This document shows, one piece after another, positions 47,507 to 57,700 of a stretch of DNA of 64,000 nt; positions within the stretch are counted from its first letter, which is position 1; every line of letters starts with the position of its first letter. A program made the translations under genes and the position numbers. This stretch comes from Planctomycetota bacterium. GTDB taxonomy: Bacteria; Planctomycetota; JACOTG01. The notes below the pieces were generated by a model. The model saw nothing but the letters and a program-made list of their open reading frames with translations. It was not told the DNA's origin and ran no database searches. The DNA lies in contig JACOTG010000052.1 of the NCBI GenBank assembly GCA_016178505.1, forward strand, positions 18,099 to 82,098, given 5' to 3'.

Positions 47507-48235
47507 ATGTCGCGCTGGCGGCACACTTCACCCGACCACCACGCGGTTGATAGGCTTCGCGCCGTGCAGCGCGTGAAGTGGTTCTTGGTGAGCCGCCTCG
47601 GCCCGCTCCTCGTTCGCGTGCTCGGTTCCACGCTTCGCTTCGAAATCCGCGGAATGGACCGCGTCCGAGAACTCCATGGCCGCGGCAAGCGCGTGATCTA
47701 CGCGTTTTGGCACGGCCGCATGATCCTCCCCGCATACACGCACCGCCGCGAGGGAGTCGCCATCCTCATCAGCCGGCATGGAGACGGCGAGATCATCGCG
47801 CGGATCGTCGAACGTCTCGGCTTCCTTCCCATTAGAGGCTCGACGACTCGAGGCGGCGGCCCCGGCCTTCTCGAGATGTTGCGTGCCGCCGAGCGAGGGC
47901 ACGACCTCGCATTCACTCCCGACGGGCCGCGTGGTCCCAAATTCGTCGTGCAGCCGGGAGTCGTCTACGCCGCTCAGAAAACGGGCCTGCCGATCATCCC
48001 GTCCGGCATCGCGGCGGGTCGTCCATGGGTGCTGAAGTCGTGGGACGGATTCCAGATTCCGAAGCCGTTTTCGAGAGCGTGCATCGTGTGCGCCGAGCCG
48101 ATCGATGTGCCACGCGACCTCTCGGAGAGCGAGCTGGAAACGATGCGCCAACGGGTGGAAGACGCGGTGCGTCGAGCAACCGACGAGGCGGACGCGCGCG
48201 CGCGCGGCGAGTGGCCGGTCGCGGTAGCGACGTGA
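47507..48235 (+). CDS. DUF374 lysophospholipid acyltransferase family protein
   Basis: 242 residues. The acyltransferase marks are YAFWHGRMILPAY, ILISRHGDGEIIARIV, PIRGSTTRGGG and FTPDGPRGPKF, as in DUF374. The family is related to LpxL-type acyltransferases and is often encoded beside lipid A or KDO genes; here it lies with envelope genes. It may add an acyl chain to lipid A or another lipid. The ATG has no obvious ribosome site; a later GTG is possible. Confidence 0.85.
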   Translation: MSRWRHTSPDHHAVDRLRAVQRVKWFLVSRLGPLLVRVLGSTLRFEIRGMDRVRELHGRGKRVIYAFWHGRMILPAYTHRREGVAILISRHGDGEIIARIVERLGFLPIRGSTTRGGGPGLLEMLRAAERGHDLAFTPDGPRGPKFVVQPGVVYAAQKTGLPIIPSGIAAGRPWVLKSWDGFQIPKPFSRACIVCAEPIDVPRDLSESELETMRQRVEDAVRRATDEADARARGEWPVAVAT

Positions 48236-48322
48236 GCGCGGGTCGGTTGTGTTCGTCGTCGGCCACGACTACACTGCGCGTTTCCATGGGCAGAGGGCGG
48301 TCGTACGTCACCACGGAGAGGC

Positions 48323-49216
48323 TTGCCGAGAGGCGTGTCCGACACGCGGGTCATCCAATTCGACGTCGCGCGCGCGCCGCAACTCCGCGCCGCGCTCGAG
48401 GCCGCAGGCTTCGCATTTCGCGCCGTGCCCCACGCCGTCTTCGGTGCGCGCGGTGAGGGAATCACGCTGACTCTCTACCGAACCGGCCGCCTCGTCGTGC
48501 AGGGGAAGGATGTCGATTTGCGCCTCAGCGACTTGATGCCCGCCGAATCGGTTGCGTCCGCGCCCGAGTCGCGCGCGGCGGACGCCCTCATCGGCACGGA
48601 CGAATCGGGTAAGGGCGACTACTTCGGGCCGCTCGTCGTGGCCGCGGTGCGAGCTTCCCCGGACGAAAGTGCGATGCTCGGGCGCATCGGCGCGGCGGAC
48701 AGCAAGACGCTCTCGGACTCCGCGATTCGAAATCTGGACGAAGAAATCCGTAGCTCGCTACCGCACGCCATCGTGGTCCTCGATCCGCCCGAGTACAACG
48801 CGCTGCACGCAAAGCTGAAGAATCTGAACCTCATGCTCGGTTGGGCGCACGCGCAAGCGATTGCCGAACTGCAGTCGAAGGCGCCGTGCGATCGCGCGCT
48901 GACGGATCAGTTCGGCAATCCGAAGTACGTCCAGGATCAGCTCGACTCGCGCGGGATCCAGATCGCGCTCGAGCAGCGACCTCGCGCCGAGGAAGTGCCC
49001 GCCGTCGCCGCGGCTTCGATCGTCGCGCGCGCCGAGTTCGTGCGGCGGCTCGAGTCGCTATCGACCGACGCCGGCATGACGTTGCCGAAGGGAGCTTCGG
49101 ACATGGTCGAGGACGCCGCGCGCCGACTCGTCCGCTCGAGGGGCAAGGACTATCTCGGACGCGTGGCGAAGTTGCACTTCAAGACCACGCTGCGAGTCAC
49201 TGGACTGTTCGGCTGA
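48323..49216 (+). CDS. rnhC: Ribonuclease HIII
   Basis: 297 residues from TTG 48323 or GTG 48335. An N-terminal TBP-like substrate-binding domain (residues about 1-90) precedes the RNase H2-type catalytic core: LIGTDESGKGDYFGPLVVAA, AADSKTLSDS, LTDQFGNPKYV and AAASIVARAEFV. The N-terminal domain together with ESGKGDYFG, not the ESGRG of RnhB, identifies type HIII. It cleaves the RNA strand of RNA-DNA hybrids. RnhC is best known from Firmicutes. Confidence 0.93.
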   Translation: MPRGVSDTRVIQFDVARAPQLRAALEAAGFAFRAVPHAVFGARGEGITLTLYRTGRLVVQGKDVDLRLSDLMPAESVASAPESRAADALIGTDESGKGDYFGPLVVAAVRASPDESAMLGRIGAADSKTLSDSAIRNLDEEIRSSLPHAIVVLDPPEYNALHAKLKNLNLMLGWAHAQAIAELQSKAPCDRALTDQFGNPKYVQDQLDSRGIQIALEQRPRAEEVPAVAAASIVARAEFVRRLESLSTDAGMTLPKGASDMVEDAARRLVRSRGKDYLGRVAKLHFKTTLRVTGLFG

Positions 49217-49244
49217 AGCGAGAAGGAGGCGCTCGAACTCGACG

Positions 49245-49571
49245 ATGGATCTCCTCACGTTTCTCGCGATCACCGTCATCGTTGCGTCGCTCATCGTGAT
49301 CTTTCGCGGCGGCGACGACAAAGGCGCGCAGTACCTCGCGATCGGGACACTCGTGGTCGGCGTCATCGAGTTGATCTACGCCGGCGGAAGATTGACGCGG
49401 TTCGTGTCGAGGCTCTCCGATGCGGGCCTCATCGTGTTCTGTGTCGGCGCTCTCCTCGCTCTGATCCTCTACGTGAAGCTCAAAGAGAAGTCGTTCGCCA
49501 TGGTGCTCGTCGTCGCCGCAGCGCTGCAAATCCTCGTCGAGCTGCGCGTGATCGAGAGCGTGAGGAAGTGA
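49245..49571 (+). CDS. Small membrane protein of unknown function
   Basis: 108 residues with about four hydrophobic segments (LLTFLAITVIVASLIVIF, QYLAIGTLVVGVIELIYAGG, AGLIVFCVGALLALILYV, FAMVLVVAAALQILVEL). GAAGGAGG lies upstream of the ATG. It fits between rnhC and dapF with gaps of 28 and 10 bases. No family is recognised. Confidence 0.6.
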   Translation: MDLLTFLAITVIVASLIVIFRGGDDKGAQYLAIGTLVVGVIELIYAGGRLTRFVSRLSDAGLIVFCVGALLALILYVKLKEKSFAMVLVVAAALQILVELRVIESVRK

Positions 49572-49581
49572 AGGGGGCCGC

Positions 49582-50418
49582 ATGCGATTCGTGAAGATGC
49601 ACGGATGCGGCAACGACTACGTGTACGTCGACGGCTTCGAAGAGACCCCGCCGACGGACCCTTCGTCGCTCTCGAAACGGATCAGCGATCGACACACGGG
49701 CGTCGGCTCCGATGGACTCATTCTCGTGCTTCCGAGTGAAGAGGCCGACGCCGAGATGGTCATGTTCAACGCCGACGGGACGCCGGGCGAGATGTGCGGC
49801 AACGGCCTTCGTTGCATCGGCAAGCTCCTCTTCGATCGTGGTCACGTACGGAACGAGCGCATTCGAGTGAAGACGGCCGCCGGAGTTCGTGAACTACAGC
49901 TCTTCGTCGACGCGGGCCGAGTCGCGCGCGTGCGCGTGAACATGGGCAAGCCGATTCTCGCGCCCGCGCAAATACCGACGCTGCTCGAGGGGGATCGCAT
50001 CGTCGACCAGCCGCTCGTCGTAAATGGGCGGGAGCTTCGCGTCACGTGCGTGTCGATGGGGAATCCGCACTGCGTCGTCGCCGTGGACGACGTCGCACGA
50101 TTCCCGGTGGCCGAGGTCGGCGCGGCGATCGAGCGCCATGACGTCTTCCCGCGGCGCACGAACGTCGAATTCATCGCGGAGCTCGGTCCGCACGTCGTTC
50201 GACAGCGAACCTGGGAGCGCGGAAGCGGCGAGACGCTCGCATGCGGAAGCGGCGCGTGCGCCGTTGGTGTGGCTCAACGACTGCGAGGCCGTTCGACCGG
50301 CACGTTGCGCGTCGAGCTGCGCGGCGGCGTTCTCGAGGTCGACGTCGACGATGGAGGCGCTGTTTTTCTCACTGGACCCGCCGAGCACGTGTTCGAGGGC
50401 GTTTGGTCGAGCGAGTAG
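49582..50418 (+). CDS. dapF: Diaminopimelate epimerase
   Basis: 278 residues. It starts MRFVKMHGCGNDYVYVDGF. Two catalytic cysteines are in GEMCGNGLRC and TLACGSGACAVG. The enzyme makes meso-DAP from LL-DAP for lysine and peptidoglycan, so the organism has DAP-type peptidoglycan or at least makes lysine this way. It is followed after one base by the M48 peptidase. Confidence 0.96.
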   Translation: MRFVKMHGCGNDYVYVDGFEETPPTDPSSLSKRISDRHTGVGSDGLILVLPSEEADAEMVMFNADGTPGEMCGNGLRCIGKLLFDRGHVRNERIRVKTAAGVRELQLFVDAGRVARVRVNMGKPILAPAQIPTLLEGDRIVDQPLVVNGRELRVTCVSMGNPHCVVAVDDVARFPVAEVGAAIERHDVFPRRTNVEFIAELGPHVVRQRTWERGSGETLACGSGACAVGVAQRLRGRSTGTLRVELRGGVLEVDVDDGGAVFLTGPAEHVFEGVWSSE

Positions 50419-50419
50419 C

Positions 50420-52066
50420 ATGACTCCTCCGATTCTGCAGATCATCGTCGCTGCACTGCTCCTCGGCGCGTATGGCGAGCTCGCGCCGGACGCGTCACTC
50501 TTCCATCCGTGGTTGTCGCCGGTATTGGCGATCGGTCTCGCCGTGGCGCCGCTGTTCATCGGTCGGCTGTTGGTGGATGCGCTCCGGCGCCGGCTCGCGA
50601 ATCGCGGGGGCGACGTGCGCGGTTTCGTCGCGAGCTACGTGCGATCGGGGCAAGTCCTGCGCGCGTCGTCTTTGGCAAGCTACGCGGCAGCGCTCTTCGT
50701 CGCGCATTGGCCGCGCACCGTTTCGTCGGTGCTGACGTCTCTCGGAGCAAACGACTGGCCGCTCGTTCCTGAGGCACTCGCGTTCGCGCCGTTCCTCACC
50801 GCGTTCGTCGCGACGCTCGAGCCGTCGTTCCAGATGCAGGCGCTCTTGCGGCCGCGTGCGTGGACGTTCGGCGAGTTCGTCGCGTTCCAGCTTCGCGGCG
50901 CGACGTTCGTGCTGCTTCCGCTCGCCATCATGATCGCGCTGTTCGACGGAGTGCGCGCGAGCGTGACGCTCCGGCATTGGCTGGCGATCTTCGGTTACCT
51001 CGAAGCCGCCGTGTTGATCGTACCGATCGCGATCCTCTTCGTGAGTGCTCCGATGCTGTTGCGGCGCGTGTTCGGTGCGCGGCCGCTTCCGGATGGACCG
51101 CTCCGCACGAGCCTCGAAGCCTTCGCACGAGACGTCGGTTTCGGCTTCCGCGATTTTCTCGTTCTGCGAACGTCCGGAAACGTCGTGAACGCGCTCATCG
51201 TCGGGATCGTCCCGCGCCTTCGGTACGTGATGTTCACCGATGCGCTGCTCGTGAATTTGTCCATCGCCGAGATTCGCGCGGTGCTCGCACACGAGATTGG
51301 ACACGCGAAGCGATTCCACCTCGCGATCTACGTCGTCTTTGCGCTGACCGGCATCTTCCTCTTGTTGATCCTCGTGCGGTTCGTCTTCCCGCTCGCTCCC
51401 GCTCTCTTCGGTGAGGATCGCCCACTCGGATGGGCCAGCATGGCGCTCTTTTTCGCGATGTTCTGGGGCGTCGGGTTCGGTTTCCTGTCGCGACGCTTGG
51501 AGCGCGATGCGGACATCTTCGGGGCGCGAGCGGTCGGCGACGTGCCGCTTTTCGTCGGAACGCTGGAGCGAATCGCGAGGCTCGCGGGGAACGTCCGGCG
51601 CATCGCATCGTGGCGCTACTTCAGCATCGAGCGTCGCGTGACCTTCCTCGAGGCGGCTGAACGCGATCCCGCGGAGCTGCGTCGTGCCCACCGGTCGGTC
51701 CTCTCGTGCCTCGCGGTGCTCGGCGTTCTGTTCGTCGCGAGTCTCTTTTTCATCGCTGCCGACGTGCGAGGTCAGCACGAAGCCGGGCTCGGGCGACTCG
51801 CGTACGAGCGCAAGGATCTCACGAGCGCCGAATCTCACCTGCGTCGAGCGGTCGAGCGCTCGCCGCGCGACCCGATCTACCACCACGACCTCGCGTTCGT
51901 CCTGTGGAAGGCTGGACGCCACTTCGAAGCGACCAGAGAATGGGAAATCGCGCTTGCGCTCGTGCCGCCGGACGATGTCGCCGAGGCGATCCGTAGCGAT
52001 CTCGAGAAGATCGCGAAGGGCGCCGATCCGGACGCTCCGTCGTCCGACGACGCGGGCTCGCACTGA
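50420..52066 (+). CDS. M48 family membrane metallopeptidase with TPR tail
   Basis: 548 residues from ATG 50420. About five membrane helices come before the zinc motif at H291 (VLAHEIGHAKRF), and the third ligand Glu is in SRRLERDADIFGA. Helices follow at FALTGIFLLLILVRFVFPL and WASMALFFAMFWGVGFGFL. The C-terminal 100 residues contain a TPR-like unit (GLGRLAYERKDLTSAESHLRRAVERSP). It resembles Ste24/HtpX-type membrane proteases, which degrade misfolded membrane proteins or process lipoproteins; the TPR tail is an addition. Substrate unknown. Confidence 0.85.
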   Translation: MTPPILQIIVAALLLGAYGELAPDASLFHPWLSPVLAIGLAVAPLFIGRLLVDALRRRLANRGGDVRGFVASYVRSGQVLRASSLASYAAALFVAHWPRTVSSVLTSLGANDWPLVPEALAFAPFLTAFVATLEPSFQMQALLRPRAWTFGEFVAFQLRGATFVLLPLAIMIALFDGVRASVTLRHWLAIFGYLEAAVLIVPIAILFVSAPMLLRRVFGARPLPDGPLRTSLEAFARDVGFGFRDFLVLRTSGNVVNALIVGIVPRLRYVMFTDALLVNLSIAEIRAVLAHEIGHAKRFHLAIYVVFALTGIFLLLILVRFVFPLAPALFGEDRPLGWASMALFFAMFWGVGFGFLSRRLERDADIFGARAVGDVPLFVGTLERIARLAGNVRRIASWRYFSIERRVTFLEAAERDPAELRRAHRSVLSCLAVLGVLFVASLFFIAADVRGQHEAGLGRLAYERKDLTSAESHLRRAVERSPRDPIYHHDLAFVLWKAGRHFEATREWEIALALVPPDDVAEAIRSDLEKIAKGADPDAPSSDDAGSH

Positions 52067-52124
52067 ACCTGTCGACGTGCGCGGAAGATCGCGCCGCGCA
52101 AAAAGTTAGGCACCGGCGCGCCGC

Positions 52125-52153
52125 TTGAAGCAAGGGGCTCGACATGGTACGTT
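52125..52153 (+). promoter_or_regulatory. Possible gyrA promoter
   Basis: TTGAAG (52125-52130), 17-base spacer, TACGTT (52148-52153), in the 193-base gap before gyrA. Each box matches four of six consensus bases. Confidence 0.3.
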
Positions 52154-52259
52154 TGCGCCCCGGTTTTCGACAATCCACGTCGCGTCGCCTCCCGTCGGGT
52201 GAGGGGGGTGTCGAGCGCGCGATCGGCACGGGCGACCGAGTTTCCGAAAGAGGCACGAC

Positions 52260-54764
52260 ATGGCTGACGGTGCGGAGAACATCCGAGACCTGCTCATCGA
52301 GGACGAGGTCAAAGACTCGTACCTGACGTACGCGATGAGCGTGATCGTTTCTCGCGCGCTTCCAGACGTGCGCGACGGGTTCAAGCCATCCCAGCGACGC
52401 ATTCTCGCCGCAATGAACGACCTCGGCCTCAACCCGCGCTCGAAGTTCGTGAAGTGCGCGAAGATCGTCGGCGAGTGCATGGGCAAGTACCACCCACACG
52501 GCGACAGTGCGATCTACCCGACTCTCGTTCGCTTGGCGCAGGATTTCTCGACGCGCTATCTCCTGATCAAGCCGCAGGGGAACTTCGGCTCGATCGACGG
52601 CGATCCGCCGGCGGCGATGCGGTACACCGAGGCGAAGCTCGCCGAGCCGGCCATGATGCTCCTCGAAGATCTCGACAAGGACACCGTCGACTTCGCGCCG
52701 AACTACGACGAGAGCACGACGGAGCCGACGGTCCTTCCGGCGAAGTTCCCGAACCTTCTCTGCAACGGCTCGCAAGGCATCGCGGTTGGAATGGCGACCT
52801 CGATCCCGCCGCACAATCTCACGGAAGTTTGCGATGCACTCATCGCGCTGCTCGACAACCCCGAGATTCCCATCCTCGGTCTCATGCAGCACGTGAAAGG
52901 GCCGGACTTCCCCACGGGCGGCCTGATCTGCGGTCGACGCGGCATCGCCGAGGCATACGCCGGCGGCAAGGGGCGCGTGACCGTTCGCGCTCGCATGATC
53001 GTGGAGGAGACGAAGACCGGCCGGAAAATGATCATCGTCACCGAGATCCCGTACCAGCTCCAGAAAACGGCCATCATCGAGCGCATCGCCGAAGTCGTGA
53101 ACGACGGCCGGGTCGAGGGAATCCACAACGTCCAGGACGAGAGCGACAAGGACGGCATGCGCCTCGTCATCGAGCTGAAAAAAGGTGTCGACGACCGCGT
53201 CGTGATGAACCAGCTCTACGCGTTCACGCCGCTCGAGGACACGTTCTCGATCATCATGATCGCGCTCGTGAACAGCCGACCGAAGACTCTGAACCTGAAA
53301 GAGATTCTCGAGTACTACCGCGACCACCGCATCGTCGTGATTCGCCGGCGCACGCGATTCCTGCTCGACAAGGCGGAGAAGCGCGCACACATCCTCGAAG
53401 GTCTATTGAAGGCGCTCGACATCATCGACGAAGTGATCGCCACGATACGGGCGTCCGAGTCCGTTGCCGCCGCGCACGACAATCTCATGTCGCGCTTCGG
53501 CTTCACGGATCCGCAGGCCGAGGCGATCCTCGAGATGAAGTTGCAGAAGCTCGCCGCACTCGAGCGCGAGAAGCTCCTCGAGGAATACAAGAAGCTGATG
53601 GAGGAGATCGAGTACTACCGGCGAGTGCTTGCGGACGAGAACCTCGTGCTCGACATCATTCGCGAAGATCTCTTCGAGCTGAAGGAAAAGTTTGGCGACG
53701 CGCGCCGTACGGAGATCGTCGGCGATGCCGAAGACATCAACATCGAAGACCTCATCGAGGAAGAAACGGTTGCGGTCACGGTGAGCCACGACGGCTACGC
53801 GAAGCGTCAGCCGCTCACCACGTATCGCAAACAACATCGAGGCGGACGCGGCGTGACCGGCGCCGAGACCAAGGAAGGCGACTGGATCGAGCGGCTGTTC
53901 ACGGCCTCGACCCACGACTACATCCTCTTCTTCACCGACCGCGGTCAGGTGCACTGGGTGAAGGTCTACGACATCCCGGAGCTGGCTCGCACCGCGAAGG
54001 GCCGCGCGCTCGTCAACATGATCCAGCTCCAAGAGGGGGAGAAGATCACGTCGATGTTCCCCGTCCGCAACTTCGACGAGGGAGACCTCTTCATGGCGAC
54101 GGACCGCGGAACCGTGAAGAAGACCGCGCTCGCGGCGTTCGGCAATCCGAAGAAGACCGGCATTCGCGCCATCAATCTCGAGGAGGGAGAGAAGCTCATC
54201 GGCGTCGCTCTTACGCTCGAGGGACAGGAAGTGATGCTGGCGACGGATCTCGGCTACGCGATCCGATTTCCCGGGAGCGCGGTCCGCGAGATGGGGCGCA
54301 CGGCGCACGGCGTCCGTGGCATCACGCTCCGCGAAGGCGATAGCGTTCGATCCCTCGTCGTCGTCGACACAAATGCGACGATCCTCACGGTCTGCGAGAA
54401 CGGCTTCGGCAAACGCACGCCGTTCGAGGAGTACCGCATCACACACCGCGGCGGCAAGGGCATCATCAACATCCAGGCGACCGAGCGAAATGGCAAGGTC
54501 GTGGCTGTGATGACGGTGAGCGACGACGACGACATCATGGTGATCACGCAACAAGGCATGATCGTCCGCACGCCCGTGCGCGGCATGCGCGCGATCGGTC
54601 GCAATACGCAAGGCGTCACGATCATGAAACTCGACGAGGGCGACCTCGTCGTGTCCGTCGCGCGTGTCGTTCGCGAGGACGAGGCCGAAGGCGATGCAAC
54701 GACTGACGGCGCGCCGGACGTCGGCCCTTCGTCGAACGGCGGGGGGAACGACGGGTCTTCTTAG
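52260..54764 (+). CDS. gyrA: DNA gyrase subunit A
   Basis: 834 residues. The winged-helix domain holds SYLTYAMSVIVSRALPDVRDG and PSQRRIL, and the catalytic tyrosine is in AAMRYTEAKL. The tower and coiled-coil region is at about 330-490 (YYRDHRIVVIRRRTRFLLDKA). The C-terminal beta-pinwheel carries the GyrA box QHRGGRG, marking gyrase and not topoisomerase IV. The tail after EDEAEG is acidic and Gly/Ser-rich. gyrB lies 31 kb away on the other strand. Confidence 0.97.
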   Translation: MADGAENIRDLLIEDEVKDSYLTYAMSVIVSRALPDVRDGFKPSQRRILAAMNDLGLNPRSKFVKCAKIVGECMGKYHPHGDSAIYPTLVRLAQDFSTRYLLIKPQGNFGSIDGDPPAAMRYTEAKLAEPAMMLLEDLDKDTVDFAPNYDESTTEPTVLPAKFPNLLCNGSQGIAVGMATSIPPHNLTEVCDALIALLDNPEIPILGLMQHVKGPDFPTGGLICGRRGIAEAYAGGKGRVTVRARMIVEETKTGRKMIIVTEIPYQLQKTAIIERIAEVVNDGRVEGIHNVQDESDKDGMRLVIELKKGVDDRVVMNQLYAFTPLEDTFSIIMIALVNSRPKTLNLKEILEYYRDHRIVVIRRRTRFLLDKAEKRAHILEGLLKALDIIDEVIATIRASESVAAAHDNLMSRFGFTDPQAEAILEMKLQKLAALEREKLLEEYKKLMEEIEYYRRVLADENLVLDIIREDLFELKEKFGDARRTEIVGDAEDINIEDLIEEETVAVTVSHDGYAKRQPLTTYRKQHRGGRGVTGAETKEGDWIERLFTASTHDYILFFTDRGQVHWVKVYDIPELARTAKGRALVNMIQLQEGEKITSMFPVRNFDEGDLFMATDRGTVKKTALAAFGNPKKTGIRAINLEEGEKLIGVALTLEGQEVMLATDLGYAIRFPGSAVREMGRTAHGVRGITLREGDSVRSLVVVDTNATILTVCENGFGKRTPFEEYRITHRGGKGIINIQATERNGKVVAVMTVSDDDDIMVITQQGMIVRTPVRGMRAIGRNTQGVTIMKLDEGDLVVSVARVVREDEAEGDATTDGAPDVGPSSNGGGNDGSS

Positions 54765-54788
54765 CCGCGGAGAGAGTGACGGATCGCG

Positions 54789-57700
54789 TTGGAACGAGGA
54801 GCAGGCCCGGCTTCCAACGTCATCAACGATCGCTTCGAGATCGTTCACACGCTCGGGAGCGGAGGCTCCGGTGAAGTCTTCACCGCTCGTGACCGGTTCG
54901 CGGCCGGGGCCCTCGTTGCGCTGAAGCGCCTTCATGCCGTTGCCGTCGGCGAATCTCCGGACGGCGAAGCGGCATTTCGCCGAGAGTTTTCGATCCTGCG
55001 TCGCCTTGCCCATCCAAACCTCGCCCGCGTCTACGAACTCGGTCGCGATCGGGCCACGGGAACCCTTTTCATCACGGGTGAGTTGGTCGACGGTCCGGGA
55101 ATCGCGAGCTTCGCACGAGAACGCTCCACCGAGGAACTCCTCTCCCTTTTCCTGCAAGTGCTGCGAGGCGTCGACTTCATCCATGCTCGCGGTTTTCTGC
55201 ACTGCGATTTGAAGCCCGAGAACGTGCTCGTTGCGAGCGGAGGGACTGTGAAGATCCTCGACTTCGGGTTGGCGGTGCGCCGCGACGCGGTCGGAGCCCG
55301 TGAACGATGGAGGCCTCGCGGCACGCTGCCGTACGTTGCGCCGGAGACTCTGTCCGGCTCTCGTCCCGACGCACGCTCCGATCTCTTCTCGATCGGAATG
55401 CTCTTCTTTCGCACACTCACGGGACGTTTCCCGATGTCGATCGAACCGGAAGGGCTTCCGGACCGGGTGGCGGACCTGCCGAGGCTCCTCGCGACCGCGG
55501 AGAATCGCCTGCCCGAACCGTTCCACGAGGTGGTCGCACGCCTGCTCGAGCCGCGCCCGACGGCGCGATTCTCACGAGCGAAGGAAGCCGCCGATTGGTT
55601 GGCTCGACACTCGGGTGGCGGCGCCGCCGACCGCGAGCGTCCAGACATCGTCACGGGCGCATTGGTCGGTCGCGACGTCGAGCGTAAGCGCCTGGAAGCC
55701 ATCGCCGAGTCGCTTGCCGCCGGTTCAGCGCCGCCGTGCGTGCTCGTCGAAGGACCGCCAGGCGTCGGCCGCCACCGACTCGTCGAGGAACTACGCACGG
55801 CGTGCAATCTTCACGCGATCCCGTTCCACGGGGTCGACGCGACGGTGCCGCCCGAGCGACCTCTCGATCCGATTGCGAATGCCATCGAACAAGTCGCGGC
55901 CTCGCTCGGACCCGAGCATCCGGTCGTGCGCGAGCATCGACCGACGCTGGATCGCCTCGCGAGGGGCGACGCGGCGCGGTCCGCAGGCGAGGTTCTCGGC
56001 CTACGGGAAAGTCTCGCGAGTTTCCTCTTGGCATCGGCCGCGAGCACGCCACGTGTCGTCTACGTTCGACATTTGTCGCGGCTCGAGCCGGAAGCGGCAC
56101 GCCTCTTCGCGCATGTCGCGGTTTCGCTGAGACAGGCGTCTCGCCGAGGGCAACGACCGCCGCGTCTGCTCCTCGTTGCGACGACCGAAGGGGCGCAACG
56201 AAGCTCCGCGCTCGAGACCCAAGTGCTCGAATCGCTTCGAGACGCCGCGCAGGCCGAAACCCTTTCCGTCGAGCCACTCGACGCGGCATCCACGGAAGCG
56301 TTGTTCGTGGGACTCTTCGGGGGCTCCGACAATGTGCGCCCGCTCGATCGCTTTCGAATGCTGGCAGCGCGAGTGCACGCCGAGACCGGCGGCTTGCCGC
56401 TCTTCGTCGAGGAGAGCGCGCGGTTGCTCGTCACGAGTGGCGATTGCAAGGTCCGTGACGGACGCTTCGAGGTTCGGGACGGGATCGAGCAGACGTGGCG
56501 TCCGCCGCAGGGTCTCGATGAGGCCTTCCTCGCAAACGTCGAAACGCTCGATCCGGTCGAACGCGCCGTGCTGAATGCGCTCGCCATCCTCAATCAGCCG
56601 GCTGCCGAGTCACTGTTGGAATCGGTGTCCGACGTCGGTGCGACGAACGTTGCGCTTGCGTCGCTGATGGGAAAATCAATCGCCGAGGCGTCGACGGAGA
56701 ACCCTCCCCGCTACCGAATTGCACGCCGACGATTCAGCGAGCTCGCGCGTGCGGCGATTCCAGGCGACGAAGCGCGACGATTGCACGAACGAGCTGCAAC
56801 TGCGCTCGAGCCGGGTGGACGCGGCGTTTCGCTCGACCGTGCGCGTCACTTGCTCGGCGCGGGAAATCCGGTCGCGGCAGCCGCGATCGGCATCGAAGCC
56901 ATTCGTTTGTTTCGATTTACGGGAGCCCCGGTCGTCTTCCGCGAGTTCCTCGACGAGTTGATCCGAGCGTTGCCGGATTCCGAATCGTCGACGCGGCGCG
57001 AGGCGCTGGAGTTGCTCGCCGAGGGCGTCGAGCGGGCGGGTGAATCCGAGCAAGCCATCACGCTCTACGACGAGCTTCGCCGCGGGGAGACGGACCCCGA
57101 TCGTGCGACGTGGTGGCTTCGTCGCTTGGCGAGCATTCGTCACCGCTCGGGTCGCAAGGATGAAGCGTATCGATTGATGGAGGAGGCGCGACAGCGCGTC
57201 GCCGATCGCCCTCAGTCGCTGTCGGCGATTCGGGTCGACTCCTCGCTAGGTCTCTTCCTCAATGCCGACGGCAAATACGCGGACGCGGCGCAACTCGTCG
57301 AGTCGCGACTTCGCGCGCTCGGAGCGTCACCGCCTCCCGAGGCTGCGTTCCTGCACAACGTGGCGGGCCTTTCGAAACTCCGCCGTGGCGACATCGAAGG
57401 CGCCGAGGCGGCCTTTCGGCGAGCGCTCGCGCTGCACGAGCAGCTCGGCGATTCTGCACAGATCGCCGTCGCACACGGACACCTCGGCATGGCGCTCCAG
57501 CGGCTCGGACGCACGGTCGAGGCCGCGGATCACATCCGACGAGCGTTCACGCTCTACTCGGACGCCGGATTCTTGTCCGACGCGGCAGCTGCGCTGAACA
57601 ACCTCGGCACGCTCTACATCCGGCGCGGCGAACTCACTGCAGCCGAGGAGGTGTTTCGCCAGAGCCTCGAGATTCGCGAGCGAATCGGCGAGCCGTACGG

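Noticed and set aside
51819..55526. Long minus-strand frames across the M48 gene, gyrA and the kinase gene.
   Set aside because: Antisense shadows of strongly supported genes.
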